Shown here: piece by piece, positions 17,131 through 25,685 of the stretch
Position numbering within the stretch: the first letter of the stretch is position 1
How the letters are laid out: every line of letters starts with the position of its first letter
From: Sphingomonas oleivorans
GTDB taxonomy: Bacteria; Pseudomonadota; Alphaproteobacteria; Sphingomonadales; Sphingomonadaceae
NCBI RefSeq assembly: GCF_003050615.1
Contig: NZ_NWBU01000004.1
Coordinates: forward strand, 62,001 to 126,000
Direction of reading: 5' to 3'
Length of the DNA: 64,000 bases
The notes under the pieces: model-generated
The model's input: only the letters and a program-made list of their open reading frames with translations
What the model was told of the DNA's origin: nothing
Databases searched by the model: none
Translations under genes and position numbers: made by a program

Positions 17131-17799
17131 ATGGCGCCGCTCAAGCCCAAATATATCACTTTCGACTGCTACGGCACGCTCATCTATTTCGAGATGGCTC
17201 CTGTCGCTCGCCGCATTTATGCCGACCGCGTAAAGGCGGAAGACATGGACGCCTTCTGCCGGGATTTCTCCGCCTATCGCCTCGATGAAGTGCTCGGCGC
17301 GTGGAAGCCCTATTTCCAGGTGGTGGAAGGCTCGCTCCAGCGCACCTGCCGCAAATGGGGCATCGCCTATCGCGACGAGGATGCGCAGGCCGTCTATGCC
17401 GCCGTGCCGACCTGGGGCCCGCACCCGGACGTGCCGGAAGCGCTCGCCAAGGTGGCGGAACATTTTCCGCTGGTGATCCTGTCCAACTCGATGAAGGATC
17501 TCATCCCGCACAGCGTCACCAATATCGGCGTGCCCTTCCACGCGGTCTACACCGCGGAGGAAGCCGGCGCCTACAAGCCCCGGATGCAGGCCTTCGAATA
17601 TATGCTCGACATGCTGGGATGCGGGCCGGAAGATATTCTCCACTGCTCGTCCAGCTTCCGCTATGATCTCATGACCGCCTATGACATGGGTTTCGGCGGC
17701 AGGGCGTTCGTCAATCGCGGGCATGAGCCGGCCAACCCCTATTACTACACCCATGAAATCAAGGATATTCGCGGCTTGCCGGGGCTGCTCGGCCTGTGA
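17131..17799 (+). CDS. HAD-superfamily hydrolase, haloacid dehalogenase type II-like
   Basis: A 222-residue protein of the L-2-haloacid dehalogenase type. ITFDCYGTLIYF holds the nucleophile Asp, VILSNSM motif II, EAGAYKPRMQAF the motif III Lys, and CSSSFRYDLMTAYDMGF motif IV. Family members hydrolyse haloacids, but many with this layout are in amine or amino-acid clusters and may act as phosphatases or dehalogenases. The stop overlaps the GTG start of the cupin gene by four bases, so the two are translationally coupled. The local context suggests a role in the same catabolic block as the flavoenzymes further on. Confidence 0.85.
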   Translation: MAPLKPKYITFDCYGTLIYFEMAPVARRIYADRVKAEDMDAFCRDFSAYRLDEVLGAWKPYFQVVEGSLQRTCRKWGIAYRDEDAQAVYAAVPTWGPHPDVPEALAKVAEHFPLVILSNSMKDLIPHSVTNIGVPFHAVYTAEEAGAYKPRMQAFEYMLDMLGCGPEDILHCSSSFRYDLMTAYDMGFGGRAFVNRGHEPANPYYYTHEIKDIRGLPGLLGL

Positions 17800-18551
17800 G
17801 CGACAGCGCCGTCCATGAGGCAGGCGCGCCCGTGCGGGCGACGCCTTCCTTCATCGATCTGCGGGACTTCGCCGCGGACGAGACGCAGGGCATCGCCGGC
17901 GCGGCCTCGTCCGGCGATGCCTTCCTTGACGACCGTCGTCTCCTCGATCTGCCCAAGGGCCCGGTCACGGTCGGCGCGGTTCGGCTCGATCCGTCGGCCG
18001 GGCGCGTGTCGGAGCTCGGCGGCGATGAATATATCATCGTCGTGAGCGGCTCGTTCGGCCTGGAAACGGAAAGCGGATCGCTTCATCTCGCGGCCGGCCA
18101 GAGCGCCGTCCTGCCGCAGGGCTCGTCCTTCTCCTGGACGACGCAGGAAGCGACATCGCTGCTCTTCATGCGTCATGAGGGCAGCGGACCGGGTGCCTCT
18201 GCGCCGCTCCTGATCGACGAGAGCGCGGAGCTTTCGCCATCGGGCGCGCCGCTTGCCGAGCTGCTGGTCGGGCCGACGCCCCAGTGCCGCAACCACACCG
18301 ATTACAAGTCGGAAAGCGGCGAGTTCATGTGCGGCGTCTGGGATTCCACGCCCTATCATCGCCGGGCGATGGGCTATCGTCATTATGAGCTGATGCATCT
18401 GCTCGAGGGCAGCGTGACCTTCGAGGACGGCATCGGCCGCCGCGCGACCTTCAACAAGGGCGACATCTTCCTGATCGAACAGGGCGCCCATTGCAGCTGG
18501 CTGAGCGAAGTGCAGGTGGCGAAAGTCTACGCCATCTACCGCCCGGCCTGA
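17796..18551 (+). CDS. Double-cupin protein
   Basis: A 251-residue protein with two cupin domains, at about residues 45-115 and 165-245. In the first, GDEYIIVVSGSFGLE and LPQGSSFSW are cupin motifs 1 and 2. In the second, HYELMHLLEGSVTF and EQGAHCSWLSEVQV carry His and Glu ligands for a metal. The start is GTG within the GTGA overlap with the HAD gene. Such DUF861-type cupins are often linked to amine or ureide catabolism and may be isomerases or sensors. The exact reaction is unknown. Confidence 0.8.
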   Translation: MSDSAVHEAGAPVRATPSFIDLRDFAADETQGIAGAASSGDAFLDDRRLLDLPKGPVTVGAVRLDPSAGRVSELGGDEYIIVVSGSFGLETESGSLHLAAGQSAVLPQGSSFSWTTQEATSLLFMRHEGSGPGASAPLLIDESAELSPSGAPLAELLVGPTPQCRNHTDYKSESGEFMCGVWDSTPYHRRAMGYRHYELMHLLEGSVTFEDGIGRRATFNKGDIFLIEQGAHCSWLSEVQVAKVYAIYRPA

Positions 18552-18560
18552 GGCATTTTC

Positions 18561-18592
18561 GAGCGGGCGGGATCGCAAGGTCCCGCCCGCTC
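18561..18592. terminator. Hairpin with 12-bp stem between convergent genes
   Basis: GAGCGGGCGGGA and its exact complement flank an eight-base loop, nine bases after the cupin stop. It is followed by a second hairpin at 18599-18626. Together they separate two convergent operons. Confidence 0.6.
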
Positions 18593-18598
18593 CCCAAT

Positions 18599-18626
18599 CG
18601 TCATCCCGGCACAGGCCGGGATGACG
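18599..18626. repeat. REP-like palindrome (CGTCATCCCGGC type)
   Basis: CGTCATCCCGGC and its complement flank the loop ACAG. The arm has the look of widely dispersed intergenic GTCATCCCGG repeats in proteobacteria. A variant with CCGTCATCCCTGC arms occurs at 47282-47310, also between convergent genes. Confidence 0.65.
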
Positions 18627-18633
18627 GAATTAT

Positions 18634-19761
18634 TCAGCCCTGCGCCGCGAAACGGCGGATATGATAGGGCTCGATCGGCGTGGAGGTCGCGCCCGTCGCG
18701 ATGAGTTCGGCCATGACATCGCCCACGCCCGGCCCGATCTGAAAGCCCGCGCCGCAAAAGCCGAACGCATAATAAAGGCCCGGCACCTTCCCGCTCGGCC
18801 CCATGACGGGCAGATCGTCCGCCATATAGCTTTCGACGCCGCTCCAGACGCGGATGATGTTCACCGCCGCGAGGCCGGGCATCACCCGCCGCATCTGCTC
18901 CATCTGCCCAAGCGTATTTTCGGGCAGGACGGAGGCGCGGTTCGTCTCGTTCGACGCCGGCCCGCGCGTGCTGCCGCCATAGACGATGTTGCCGCGCGTC
19001 ACCTGCCGGAAATAGACCGTCTCATGCACATGCGGCGTGCTGACGCCGATGGTGGGCGCGATGCGATAGGGCAGCGGCTCCGTCACCGCCATTTGCGGGC
19101 CATGCACGCTTATCGGCACCGGCTCGCCGAACGCGGCGGACAGCTTGCCGCCCCAGGCGCCGGCGGTGATCAGCACGACGGGCGCGCGGAAGATACCGCG
19201 ATCGCGCACTTCCACCCGGAAATCCTCACCCACCTTCTCGATGTGGAGGACCTCGGCATTCTCCTCGACCAGCGCCCCTGCCCGCGCCGCAGCCCGGCCG
19301 AAGGCCGGCGCGGTCAGGCGGGGATTGGCATGGCCGTCCTGCGGCCCATAGGAGCCGGCGATCGCCTCCCGGCCGATATAGGGGAAGCGATCGCGCAGCG
19401 CATTGGCGCTGATCATCTCCAGATCGAGACCATAGTCGCGCGCGTCACGGGCATAGGCTTCCAGCCTGTCCGCCTGCTCGCGCGTGTAGCAGACGCGCAG
19501 ATGGCCGCTCGCAATGAACTCGCAATCTTCGCCGATCAGCTCGGGCAGCGCCCCCCATATCGCCCGCGCCCGATTGGCGAGCGGAAGCTGATGCAGATAA
19601 CGGCCCTGACGGCGGACATTGCCGAAATTGGTGCCGCTCGCCTTCTGACCGACGAGATCGCGCTCGAGCAGAATCACCGATTTGCCGCGCTGGCGCAGGA
19701 AGAAGGCGGCCGACGCCCCCATGATGCCGCCGCCCACGATGATGACGTCCGCGGTCCTCAT
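18634..19761 (-). CDS. FAD-dependent oxidoreductase of the DAO family (small-subunit-type of HcnABC-like enzyme)
   Basis: A 375-residue flavoprotein. ADVIIVGGGIMGASAAFFLRQ is the FAD-binding Rossmann motif at residues 4-23. The remainder matches the D-amino-acid-oxidase family (DAO), with GVESYMADDLPVMGP and YYAFGFCGAGFQIGPGVG at the C-terminus, both characteristic of sarcosine or hydroxyproline dehydrogenase beta-type subunits. The start at 19761 overlaps the stop of the upstream gene (ATGA). It is the last gene of a three-gene operon with the two preceding ORFs. It should carry the substrate oxidation site for an N-alkyl or D-amino acid. Confidence 0.88.
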   Translation of the reverse strand: MRTADVIIVGGGIMGASAAFFLRQRGKSVILLERDLVGQKASGTNFGNVRRQGRYLHQLPLANRARAIWGALPELIGEDCEFIASGHLRVCYTREQADRLEAYARDARDYGLDLEMISANALRDRFPYIGREAIAGSYGPQDGHANPRLTAPAFGRAAARAGALVEENAEVLHIEKVGEDFRVEVRDRGIFRAPVVLITAGAWGGKLSAAFGEPVPISVHGPQMAVTEPLPYRIAPTIGVSTPHVHETVYFRQVTRGNIVYGGSTRGPASNETNRASVLPENTLGQMEQMRRVMPGLAAVNIIRVWSGVESYMADDLPVMGPSGKVPGLYYAFGFCGAGFQIGPGVGDVMAELIATGATSTPIEPYHIRRFAAQG

Positions 19762-21131
19762 TCCGCCTTCTCCACGATGGTGGACACCGACAGCGGCTTG
19801 ACGGGCGCCTGCCCGCGCAGCCGGCCGACCTCTGAGAGATCCCTGCCGCGTACCTCCGCCAATATTTCCGCCGCTGCCGATCCGCAGAAGCGGCCCTGGC
19901 AACGGCCCATGCCGACGCGCGACAGCGCCTTGGTGCGGTTCATCTCCGGCGCGCCCTTGGCGCAGGCGGTCTCGCGGATCTGCCCAGCCGTGATGACCTC
20001 GCAGCGGCAGACGATCACATCATCCTCGACCTGACGGACGAGCCCCGCAGGCCAGGGAAAGGCGGTCGCCAGCCCGCGCCGGAACCGATCGAACCGCCGC
20101 ATCTTGCCGCGAAGCCGATCCATCTCGGCCTCCTCGACCGATCGGCCGAGATCCTTCATCGCCGCAAGCGCCGCAAGCCGGCCGGCCGTCTCCGCCGCAT
20201 CGGCGCCGAGCACCTTCGCGCCATCGCCCGCGACATAGATGCCGGGCCGGCCGGTGCGCCCATCGCCATCCTTTTCGGGCCGCCACTGGCCGGTCGCCTC
20301 ATCGAAGACGAAGGGGCAGCCGGCCAGATCGGCAAGCTGCGTCTCGCTGCGCAGATGGAACCCCATCGCCACCGCGTCACACTCGATGCGATGCTCGCGT
20401 CCGTCGGCGGTGCGATAGCGCACGCCTTCGACGGAGGATTGCCCGATGACCTCGATCGGCGTGATGCCATTCCTGACCGTTACGCGCCGGGCCATGAGCT
20501 GCGCCCGGAAATAAAGGCCGCGCGCCAGGAAATCCGGGCGCACCACAAGATCCGCCATCGCCTTGGCCTGGGCGGACAGCGGCGAGGTATCGAGGACGGC
20601 GGCGACCTCCACCCCGGCCTTCGCATATTGATAGGCGACGAGGTACAGAAGCGGCCCGGTGCCCATGAACACCACCCGCGCGCCGATGCCGCAGGCCTGC
20701 GCCTTGAGCGCGATCTGGGACCCACCGAGGCTGTAGCTGCCAGGCAAGGTCCAGCCCTTGATCGGCGCCAGGCGGTCCGTGGCGCCCGTCGCCAATATCG
20801 CCGCGTCGAACTCGATCGCACGCGCCACCCCGTCGGAGACCGTATGGAGGACATTGCCGGCGATGTTCCAGGCGAGCGTATCGGGCCGGTAATCGACCGC
20901 GTCCTTCAGCCCGTCGAAGGCGCCATGGAGCGCACGCGCCTTGGCGGCGTCGAAGCCGTAGAGCGACTCATAGGATCGGGTGAAATTCCGCGGCTGGCGC
21001 CGGTAGATCTGCCCGCCGGAAAAACTCGCCTCGTCGATGACGATCGGGCGCAACCCGGCCTCCACCAGACATTCGGCTGCGCGCACGCCGGCCGGGCCGG
21101 CACCGACGACGATTATGCGGGGATCGGCCAT
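19758..21131 (-). CDS. FAD/[2Fe-2S] oxidoreductase, HcnB/opine- or hydroxyproline-dehydrogenase alpha-type subunit
   Basis: A 457-residue pyridine nucleotide-disulphide-type flavoprotein. RIIVVGAGPAGVRAAECL is the first dinucleotide motif (residues 5-22), GARVVFMGTGPLLYLVAYQ the second. The C-terminal 80 residues hold a BFD-like [2Fe-2S] domain with VCRCEVIT and GMGRCQGRFCGSAAAE, giving four cysteines. This matches the alpha subunit of HcnABC, octopine/nopaline oxidase and D-hydroxyproline dehydrogenase. It overlaps the small ferredoxin-like gene by 19 bases and the DAO-type gene by four. The substrate is unclear; opines, hydroxyproline or another secondary amine are candidates. Confidence 0.88.
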   Translation of the reverse strand: MADPRIIVVGAGPAGVRAAECLVEAGLRPIVIDEASFSGGQIYRRQPRNFTRSYESLYGFDAAKARALHGAFDGLKDAVDYRPDTLAWNIAGNVLHTVSDGVARAIEFDAAILATGATDRLAPIKGWTLPGSYSLGGSQIALKAQACGIGARVVFMGTGPLLYLVAYQYAKAGVEVAAVLDTSPLSAQAKAMADLVVRPDFLARGLYFRAQLMARRVTVRNGITPIEVIGQSSVEGVRYRTADGREHRIECDAVAMGFHLRSETQLADLAGCPFVFDEATGQWRPEKDGDGRTGRPGIYVAGDGAKVLGADAAETAGRLAALAAMKDLGRSVEEAEMDRLRGKMRRFDRFRRGLATAFPWPAGLVRQVEDDVIVCRCEVITAGQIRETACAKGAPEMNRTKALSRVGMGRCQGRFCGSAAAEILAEVRGRDLSEVGRLRGQAPVKPLSVSTIVEKAE

Positions 21132-21427
21132 AATGCCTCGGATGGGGGTTGGGTAAGAACGCTCATGCCTTCGCGCGCGGGGGTGGTGCAGGCGCGGATG
21201 CGCTGGCCGTCGGCCGTCCACATCCAGCAATCCTGGCAAGCCCCCATCAGGCAGAAGCCGGCGCGGCTTCCGTCGCCGAATTCGGACTGGCGCAGCACCG
21301 GCCCGGAGGTGAGGACGGCGACGAGCAGGCTGTCGCCATCCAGCGCCTTCACCACTTGCCCGTCGATCAGGAGCCGGATCGGGTTCCGATCCTGCTCGCT
21401 TACTCGCTTGAATCGTGCCGTCTGCAC
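21113..21427 (-). CDS. [2Fe-2S]-binding subunit, HcnA/gamma-type
   Basis: A 104-residue (2Fe-2S)-binding protein of the HcnA/SoxA N-terminal type. IRLLIDGQVVKALDGDSLLVAVL is the ferredoxin-like fold start, and GFCLMGACQDCWM together with IRACTTPAREGM gives the four cluster cysteines in the C-x4-C-x2-C...C pattern. It overlaps the alpha subunit by 19 bases and starts the three-subunit operon. It should pass electrons between the flavin subunits. Confidence 0.88.
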   Translation of the reverse strand: MQTARFKRVSEQDRNPIRLLIDGQVVKALDGDSLLVAVLTSGPVLRQSEFGDGSRAGFCLMGACQDCWMWTADGQRIRACTTPAREGMSVLTQPPSEALWPIPA

Positions 21428-21461
21428 TTCTACGCGCCCTTCCGCCGGCGACCGGCCCTGC

Positions 21462-22676
21462 TCAGAGATATTTCAGCCACCAGATGTCCTTGCGACGCTG
21501 CTTCAGCGCGGCAAACCAGCGCGTGGGAAGATAGAGCGGAATGATGAGGCCCAAGACCCACAGCCACACCGGCCCGAGGCTATCGACGCCGAAGAAGGCG
21601 CCGTGATTGGCTCCCCAGATCTGAAAAGCGATCAGATAGAGCGCCTTCAGCACATAGAGGTGGAGCAGGTAGAAGAACATCGGCGCACCGCCGAGCACGG
21701 CGAGCATCGGCACCAGCCGGCTCTCCTGCTTGCGCTCGAACAGCCGCAGGAACAGGGCGCCCAGCCCGAGCGAGGGCATGAGGAACAGCAGCGACGGCGG
21801 ATATTTGGTGAGCGCGAGGAAGCTCATCACCGTGCGCAGCGTGTCGCCGGTATGGACCCAGGGCTTCTCGCCATAGACGTTGATCCAGCGGATCACGAAG
21901 AAGCCGACGAGCAGCGCCACGCCCAGCATGAGCAGCCGCCGCAGCCGCTGCGCCGGATCGACCCCGCGCGCGAACCACGGGCCGACCGCATAGCCGAGCA
22001 GGATCACGCCGATCCACGGCAGGACCGGATAGGTCGTCTTGGCGATCATGCCGCCACCAAGCTCGATCACCGAACGCTGATGGAGGATCGCCCAGGGAAT
22101 GTAGAAGGGAGACTCCGGCGTCAGCACGACGCCGTCGAGCAGATTATGGCCGCAGACGATCACCGCGCCGATGACCAATTGCCAGGCGCGCGGCAGATGC
22201 AGCAGGCCGGCGAGCACGATCATGCAGATGCCGATCGCCCAGATGACCTGAAGCCAGAAGGTCTGCGGCGGGAACTGCGCGGACCAGGCGAAGCCGACGA
22301 AGGTGAGCTCGAGGAAGATCAGGAAGGCCCCGCGCTTCAGCAGGAAGAGCGAGGTTTCGGCGCGGCTGTGCGACTGGCCATAAAGATAGGCGGAAAGGCC
22401 GGTCAGCGCGACGAACACGGGCGCGCAGAGCTGGCTCAGCAGGCGCGTGAAGAAGAGGTCCGGCGCCACGGTGAGCGCGTTCATCGGATCGGTCACCTGC
22501 ATGTGCAGATACCAGGTCTCGCGCACATGATCGACGAGCATGAACAGCATGACCAGCCCACGCAGCGCGTCGATCGAAAGCAGGCGTGTGCGCGCCTTGG
22601 CCGCCGCATCTGCTTTTGGTGGGGCCACACCCCCCGCGGCGCCGATCACGCCCTTATTTCCCGCCCAGCTCGCCAT
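21462..22676 (-). CDS. DUF1624/heparan-alpha-glucosaminide acetyltransferase-like membrane protein
   Basis: A 404-residue inner-membrane protein with about ten hydrophobic segments. RLLSIDALRGLVMLFMLVDHVRETWY is the typical first helix of the DUF1624/acyltransferase-3-like family, with the conserved Asp-Ala-Leu-Arg-Gly. Members are predicted to transfer acyl groups or are of unknown function. The N-terminal 30 residues are cytoplasmic. SD AAGGGAA precedes the ATG. It is 34 bases upstream of the ferredoxin-like gene on the same strand, so it may be in the same operon, which is unexplained. Confidence 0.8.
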   Translation of the reverse strand: MASWAGNKGVIGAAGGVAPPKADAAAKARTRLLSIDALRGLVMLFMLVDHVRETWYLHMQVTDPMNALTVAPDLFFTRLLSQLCAPVFVALTGLSAYLYGQSHSRAETSLFLLKRGAFLIFLELTFVGFAWSAQFPPQTFWLQVIWAIGICMIVLAGLLHLPRAWQLVIGAVIVCGHNLLDGVVLTPESPFYIPWAILHQRSVIELGGGMIAKTTYPVLPWIGVILLGYAVGPWFARGVDPAQRLRRLLMLGVALLVGFFVIRWINVYGEKPWVHTGDTLRTVMSFLALTKYPPSLLFLMPSLGLGALFLRLFERKQESRLVPMLAVLGGAPMFFYLLHLYVLKALYLIAFQIWGANHGAFFGVDSLGPVWLWVLGLIIPLYLPTRWFAALKQRRKDIWWLKYL

Positions 22677-22986
22677 GCCATTCCCTTCCGTAGAACGCGC
22701 CTTGATGCCCCATATGCCGCGACAAGCGGCAAGACTTCCGCCTCAGCGACCTTCTCTCTTCGGAGAGACAGGAAAGCCGCTTGCCTCCACTCCAGCGAAA
22801 CTCCGTCTTGTGGACCGATTACAGCAACGACTGACCGCCAAATCTTCCGTTTTCGCATTTTGCAGCGGACATTCATCGCGATTTGAAAGCGGCGGACGAA
22901 CGAACATGTCGGCCATTGGCGATCCCCATTTGCCCATTCGCCCGCGCTGTCACGCGGGATGCCGGCGGGAGATCCCTCGCCACGCC
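22677..22986. other. Intergenic region between acyltransferase and ABC ATPase (310 bp)
   Basis: No gene is supported. A hairpin CCCGCG/CGCGGG with a six-base loop at 22941-22958 sits 29 bases past the ABC ATPase stop and may terminate that operon. A six-base stem closing a CTTCGG-type loop lies at 22753-22768, upstream of the acyltransferase gene, where a promoter or leader is expected. Confidence 0.45.
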
Positions 22987-24816
22987 TTACCCGGTGCCCA
23001 AGCGCGCAGCTTCATCGGCGGCAGCGCATAGATCGTCCGCCGAGCGGTGGCAGGCGATCTCCCGCCCGGCGACTTGCCAGCGCGGCGGCGCCAGCACATC
23101 GCATCGGCCCGGAATGGCGAGATCGCAGCGCGGGAAGAAATTGCATCCGCCCGGCTGGGCGGCGGCCCGGCCCAACGCCCGGCCATAGGAGCGCCCCGCC
23201 TCCTCCAGCCAGCCCTGACGCAACTCCGGCACGGAAGACATGAGCAGGCGCGAATAGGGATGATGCGGCGGCGTCTGCAGGCTCGCCCGGTCGCCGGCCT
23301 CCACCTTCACGCCGCCATAGAGCACCATGACCTCGTCCGAGATCGAGCGGACCGTCTCCAGATCGTGGCTGATGAACATATAAGCGACGCCCAGCTCGGC
23401 GCGCAACTCGACCAGCAGGTCGAGCACCGCCGCCGCCACCACCGGATCGAGCGCCGAGGTCACCTCGTCGCACAGCACGAGATCGGGCTCGGCCGCCAAT
23501 GCCCGGGCGAGGTTCACGCGCTGCTTCTGCCCGCCCGAAAGCTCGGCCGGATAGCGATCGGCCAGGCGGCGCGGCAGATGGACCAGATCGAGCAGCCGAT
23601 TGACCTCCGCGCGGAGCGCCGCGCCCGAAAGCCGGCGATAGAAGATCAGCGGCCGCGCCAATATGTGCCGGACGGTCGAGGCCGGATTGAGCGCGGTATC
23701 GGCGATCTGGAAAACGAGCTGAACGCGCTGCAGCTCTTCCTTCGTGCGCGCGGAAAGCGCGGGGGCCATCGGCGTGCCGTCCAGCAGCACCTCGCCCTTC
23801 GCCGCCGGGTGCAGGCCGGCGATCACGCGCGCCAGCGTGCTCTTGCCGCAGCCCGATTCCCCGATCACACCCAGGATCGAGCCGCGGCGGATGCTGACGC
23901 TGACATCGTCCAATATGCGCGTGCGCGGATTGCCCGCGCCATCAGTGCCGCCATAGCCCGCGACCAGCCCCTTGAGCTCGAGCAGCGGAATGCCGCTTCG
24001 CTCCCGGAAGGATCCCTCGCCACGCTCGCGCGGCGCGGCGGCGGCGAGGAGCGCGCGGGAATAATCATGGGTGGGCGCCGACAGGATCTGGCCGGTATCT
24101 CCCGTCTCCTGCACCGCGCCGTTGCGCAGCACGACGATCCGGTCCGCGATCTGCGCCACGACGGCGAGATCGTGCGTGACATAGACGGCGGTGGTGTTGC
24201 GCTCGCGGACCACCGCCTTGAACGCCTTCAACACCTCGATCTGGGTCGTGACGTCGAGCGCGGTCGTCGGCTCGTCGAATATCACCAGCTCCGGATCGGT
24301 GATCAGCGCCATGGCGGCCAGAAGGCGCTGGAGCTGCCCGCCCGAAACCTGATGCGGATAGCGCGCGCCCACCCCATCCGGATCCGGCAGCGCCAGCGCG
24401 CGGAACAGGCCACGCGCCTTCTCCTCCGCCTCGGCCTCGGTCAGCGTGCCGTGGATCAGCGCGCTTTCGATCACCTGCGACATGATCGTTCGCGCCGGAT
24501 TGAACGCCGCGGCAGCACTCTGCGCGACATAGGCGACGGTCCGCCCGCGCAGATCGCGAAGCTCCCGCGCATCGAGCGCATGGACGGGAAGCCCCGCCAC
24601 CTCGATCTGCCCCCCCGCGATCCGGCAGCCGGGCCGGGCATAGCCCAGCATGGACAGCGCGATCGTCGTCTTGCCCGATCCGGACTCGCCGATCAGCGCG
24701 AGCACCTCGCCCCGCCCCACGGTCAGGTCGACATTCTCGACGATCGGCATTTCCCCGCCGTCATCCTGCCGCGCGACGATGCGCAGCCCTTCGATGCGAA
24801 CCAGCGGCGCCGTCAT
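22987..24816 (-). CDS. Fused dipeptide/oligopeptide ABC transporter ATPase (DppD-DppF type)
   Basis: A 609-residue protein with two complete ABC ATPase domains. Domain 1 has Walker A ALIGESGSGKTT (near residue 38), signature VSGGQLQRLL and Walker B LVIFDEPTTALD. Domain 2 has GVIGESGCGKST (near residue 315), LSGGQKQRVN and LVLCDEVTSALD. The C-terminus has the oligopeptide-transporter cysteine region (GCNFFPRCD, GRCDVLAPP). Most related systems use two separate genes; fusion as here resembles GsiA-like or YejF-like importers. It overlaps the permease by four bases, so it is last in the operon. Substrate is probably a peptide-like or amine-like compound. Confidence 0.93.
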   Translation of the reverse strand: MTAPLVRIEGLRIVARQDDGGEMPIVENVDLTVGRGEVLALIGESGSGKTTIALSMLGYARPGCRIAGGQIEVAGLPVHALDARELRDLRGRTVAYVAQSAAAAFNPARTIMSQVIESALIHGTLTEAEAEEKARGLFRALALPDPDGVGARYPHQVSGGQLQRLLAAMALITDPELVIFDEPTTALDVTTQIEVLKAFKAVVRERNTTAVYVTHDLAVVAQIADRIVVLRNGAVQETGDTGQILSAPTHDYSRALLAAAAPRERGEGSFRERSGIPLLELKGLVAGYGGTDGAGNPRTRILDDVSVSIRRGSILGVIGESGCGKSTLARVIAGLHPAAKGEVLLDGTPMAPALSARTKEELQRVQLVFQIADTALNPASTVRHILARPLIFYRRLSGAALRAEVNRLLDLVHLPRRLADRYPAELSGGQKQRVNLARALAAEPDLVLCDEVTSALDPVVAAAVLDLLVELRAELGVAYMFISHDLETVRSISDEVMVLYGGVKVEAGDRASLQTPPHHPYSRLLMSSVPELRQGWLEEAGRSYGRALGRAAAQPGGCNFFPRCDLAIPGRCDVLAPPRWQVAGREIACHRSADDLCAAADEAARLGTG

Positions 24817-25685
24817 CGCCGGCCCGCGCCCGGGCGGCCGCCCGGCAGATTATCGATCACGAGATTGACCCCGATGGTGAGCGTCGCGATCGCGATCGCA
24901 GGAAACAGCACCGCCGGCGCGCCATAGCCCAGGCCGGCGATATTCTCCCGGACGAGCGAGCCAAGATCGGCATAAGGCGGCTGGACGCCCAGGCCCAGGA
25001 AGCTGAGACCGCTGAGCAGCAGCACGACGAAGACGAAGCGCAGACCGAAATCGGCGAGCAGCGGCCCGATCACGTTCGGCAGGATTTCGCACCGGACGAT
25101 ATAGCCGATGCCCTCGCCGCGCGTGCGGGCGACCTGCACGAAATCCATCGCCGCGACGTTGAGCGCGAGCGCCCGCGCGATGCGAAACGCGCCCGGCGTA
25201 TAGATCAGCGCGATCGTCCCGATGAGCACCGGGATCGAGGAGCCGAGCGAAGCGATCACGACCAGGCTGAACATCAGGCTGGGGATCGCGATCAGCGTGT
25301 CGAACAGGCGCACGAGCAGCATGTCGATCCAGCCGCCGACGGTCGCCGCCGCCAGCCCGAACAGCACGCCCACCGATGCCGCGAGCAGCGTCGCGACCAG
25401 CGCAATGAACACCGTATAGCGCGCGGCGGTCAGCATGCGGCTGAGAATGTCGCGGCCGAGATAGTCGGTCCCGAGCGGAAAGGCGGCGCTCGCCGGACTG
25501 AACACGTCGAGATCGACGACCGCGCCCACATCATGCGGCGCCAGCGCGGGCCCGATCGCTGCGACCACCAGCCAGAAACTGACGGTGACGAGGCCGATGG
25601 CACCGCTGAGATTGATGCGGCGTGGACGGCGCTGGCGCTTGGCGGCAGGCGCTTCGGCGGGCGCAATGGACTGGGCGTCGGTCAT
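24813..25685 (-). CDS. ABC transporter permease, DppC family
   Basis: A 290-residue membrane protein with about six hydrophobic segments. LGTDYLGRDILSRMLTAARYTVFIAL is the DppC N-terminal signature (split by its natural turn), and ARTRGEGIGYIVRCEILPNVIGPLLA is the EAA loop that contacts the ATPase. The N-terminal 25 residues are cytoplasmic and basic. It pairs with the DppB-like gene upstream and overlaps both neighbours by four bases, so translation is coupled. Confidence 0.93.
   Translation of the reverse strand: MTDAQSIAPAEAPAAKRQRRPRRINLSGAIGLVTVSFWLVVAAIGPALAPHDVGAVVDLDVFSPASAAFPLGTDYLGRDILSRMLTAARYTVFIALVATLLAASVGVLFGLAAATVGGWIDMLLVRLFDTLIAIPSLMFSLVVIASLGSSIPVLIGTIALIYTPGAFRIARALALNVAAMDFVQVARTRGEGIGYIVRCEILPNVIGPLLADFGLRFVFVVLLLSGLSFLGLGVQPPYADLGSLVRENIAGLGYGAPAVLFPAIAIATLTIGVNLVIDNLPGGRPGAGRR

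Noticed and set aside
20355-22886. Open frame of 843 codons on the plus strand
   Set aside because: It covers three real minus-strand genes and has typical shadow composition (His/Arg/Asp-rich).
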